Shown here piece by piece: positions 6,301 through 6,840 of a DNA stretch of 6,840 bases (its first letter is position 1; the number at the start of each line of letters is the position of its first letter). Under the pieces are notes generated by a model. The model saw only the letters and a program-made list of their open reading frames with translations, ran no database searches and was not told the DNA's origin. The position numbers and the translations under genes were made by a program. This stretch comes from an uncultured Porphyromonadaceae bacterium. Its GTDB lineage: Bacteria > Bacteroidota > Bacteroidia > Bacteroidales > Muribaculaceae. Where the stretch lies: positions 1 through 6,840 of the forward strand of contig USGZ01000090.1 of assembly GCA_900554265.1 (NCBI GenBank), read 5' to 3'.

Positions 6301-6840
6301 AAGCAGATAACCTTCCAGTCGGACTACGTAAACAACGCCGTCGAATACCAGGGCTACTGGAATCCGGAGGTTGTGCCGCCCGAGGCGCCGGAAGGGCAGT
6401 GGGGCCGTCCGCGGCTTAAGGAGGCCATGGACTTCGTCGACCTCTTCAACCGCTTCGGCGACAATCCCGATTCCGCCGAGTGCCGGGCGGCGCTGGAGGA
6501 GTTCCGCCGCTTCGTGCCAGTGATGATATCGGCCTACGGCTCCGGCTGCGCCTTCACATACTTCATCATGGAGCGCATCAACATCATAGCCGGCTGCCTG
6601 GACTGGGAGGCCGTCAAGCCCGTCTACGACGCTCTGCTGGCCCCCGGCGGCGAGGATTTCGAGTGGGCCGACTACCTGAGGATGTCGCTGATGTACTCCC
6701 TGCTTCAGATTCAGGTAAACTCGAAGGAGGACAACGCCGAGATACTCGAAATCTACGCCCGCGAGGCCCGCGAGTGGACCCTGCGCTGCCGCGGCCTCTT
6801 CAAGGCGCGCCATAGCTTCAAGGCCAATCCCCGAGGCCTC
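3385..6840 (+). CDS. HEPN-domain/STAND (NACHT-like) NTPase fusion, predicted antiphage or conflict protein; C-terminus cut by window edge
   Basis: 1152 codons are visible without a stop; the 3' end lies outside. The ATG at 3385 sits about 25 bp after a -7 box and has no Shine-Dalgarno. Residues about 14-180 form a helical domain with RNDYKGH (R142, N143, H148), which fits the HEPN RNase motif Rx4-6H with a polar residue after Arg. A Pro/Ala linker (198-212) leads to a beta-rich module (213-260: HYYVGF, LFPLAIDL, YIYIFQTL). The NTPase follows: Walker A GDAGQGKT (343-350), Walker B IFIFVDAVNE (414-423, D419, N422, E423), and KLVSTCR (455-461) as the sensor-type arginine strand. DPLVMKF (527-533) and VEFIYERFLEYMLARAF (657-673) match the helical and winged-helix parts of STAND proteins. 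From about 673 on it is alpha-helical with no family I recognise, in the position of the STAND sensor. STAND NTPases oligomerise on ligand detection and activate a fused effector; here the effector would be an RNase (inference). It is probably cytosolic; no signal peptide or TM is seen. Confidence 0.9.
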   Translation, partial: MTDTETDPTLILARRLPLTMSIPLVRAVEAREAGNYRDALTRILDFFEMSVQWVNCYFLALARTVPGAGSLKGVERAVRMIDGKRPLSFGDSVNELFHPLLDAMTRAVPEHPLVRSLSANVKNRKRDVLVGSARERGIIKIRNDYKGHSTSLSQAIYAGVLEEIAPRIKAMLAGLEPLAEATVCSVTAAGNVMDLHGSRTPAANPPAAPVPGHYYVGFDGFPTADLFPLAIDLDDKYIYIFQTLKDEKVKYETSDENVAGFETEDYNAAFDAFLQTLVPSFDIAKEANWQELCEAMRAHSARHMVQVQKEKKYSADLFVDRAHLSDLLERFGRSEATLLPLAGDAGQGKTNQICYWTEKFLRQGRPVLVFNGAGFSDAPLEDTLKAIFGISSRRPLKRVLDHLHAQADAAGSDIFIFVDAVNECLNYRGGADNAPAALYADLLRAFADPAYRRFKLVSTCRSYTWKNQILPAVDLAAEAVFSEGEEATVSGFTDAETERAYANYKTLYQMTTDYAEIDRRVKLRLRDPLVMKFVGSNYIGERLSGVQSDFSSLALFTKMVDDIGERSFAGHLQFSLLMEISRIFLLSYLRGAPVGSLSVDAVRDALDEPESPLHKLATLIFRDSGISVAYAELCNKPDRPVLRESEKTVEGRTIHSVEFIYERFLEYMLARAFLVINHGADRTQALPAKTYVDALGAASINVVFIGAMRNALLMEILRTGDLRPLFDLVTDYSENPGVMQLVNETFDMLIRENFEGTLVRILGEMLASRPADRTLIPNYNLQRKLVADNKATSDTIRTLNELQARLAPTVRLRDTATVAVSNMLLSDYFNEDLYTCRPLDMLWSLVMDDIEEVGNETCKQIYYLSRSSHTSGHTPLRENLTQRIVHEMFADIRSRTIAGNVAAGTARRRAMTFVETGARLATLLIIDATTAPVQDREMISDMLAEIRGIASYFTWRYRLVRIAMPFLQTLMRKQITFQSDYVNNAVEYQGYWNPEVVPPEAPEGQWGRPRLKEAMDFVDLFNRFGDNPDSAECRAALEEFRRFVPVMISAYGSGCAFTYFIMERINIIAGCLDWEAVKPVYDALLAPGGEDFEWADYLRMSLMYSLLQIQVNSKEDNAEILEIYAREAREWTLRCRGLFKARHSFKANPRGL

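Noticed and set aside
5350..6813. 487-codon open frame on the minus strand, plus an adjacent 193-codon one at 4768-5349
   Set aside because: Both lie antisense to the NTPase gene, whose frame carries Walker A, Walker B and winged-helix motifs. Their products are rich in Gly/Ala/Val/Glu with no recognisable domain. Long antisense frames are expected in GC-rich DNA with biased third positions.

Overview
The window looks like a chromosomal segment from a GC-rich member of the Bacteroidota, probably order Bacteroidales. I cannot assign a genus; an Alistipes/Rikenellaceae-like genome would fit the base composition, but that is a guess. Three things support the phylum: the TAnnTTTG-type -7 boxes in the only AT-rich intergenic gap, the lack of Shine-Dalgarno sequences before the starts, and a secreted GHL10 (DUF187) glycoside hydrolase with an FnIII-like tail, a common Bacteroidales architecture. 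There are four protein genes and no tRNA, rRNA, CRISPR array, IS element or integrase.

Left part, minus strand, read right to left. A 411-codon gene (3291..2056) encodes a large soluble domain followed by two C-terminal membrane helices, with a CorA-like layout but no visible GMN motif. After 43 bp comes a secreted family-10-like glycoside hydrolase (2012..555). It overlaps the start of a family 2 glycosyltransferase (558..1, running off the left edge) by an ATGA. The last two are translationally coupled and look like an envelope polysaccharide or cell-wall pair. The first gene may or may not be transcribed with them.

Right part, plus strand. From 3385 to the window end one open frame of at least 1152 codons encodes a multidomain protein. 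It has an N-terminal helical domain carrying an R-N-x4-H motif (HEPN RNase signature), a beta-rich middle module, a STAND/NACHT-like P-loop NTPase (Walker A, a Walker B with DxxNE, an STCR arginine motif), a winged-helix-like FIYERFLEYMLA motif, and a long alpha-helical C-terminal region cut by the edge. This is the layout of a bacterial conflict or antiphage protein: an RNase effector gated by an NTPase switch and a helical sensor. It is the most interesting item here.

The NTPase gene and the two-TM gene are divergent across a 93-bp AT-rich gap holding back-to-back -7 boxes, so they may share regulation. Whether they form a two-gene defence module is a hypothesis from position and domain content, not something the sequence proves. 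The two edge-truncated genes (558..1 and 3385..6840) are the real coding frames in those regions. Long antisense frames opposite the NTPase gene and the hydrolase are composition artefacts.
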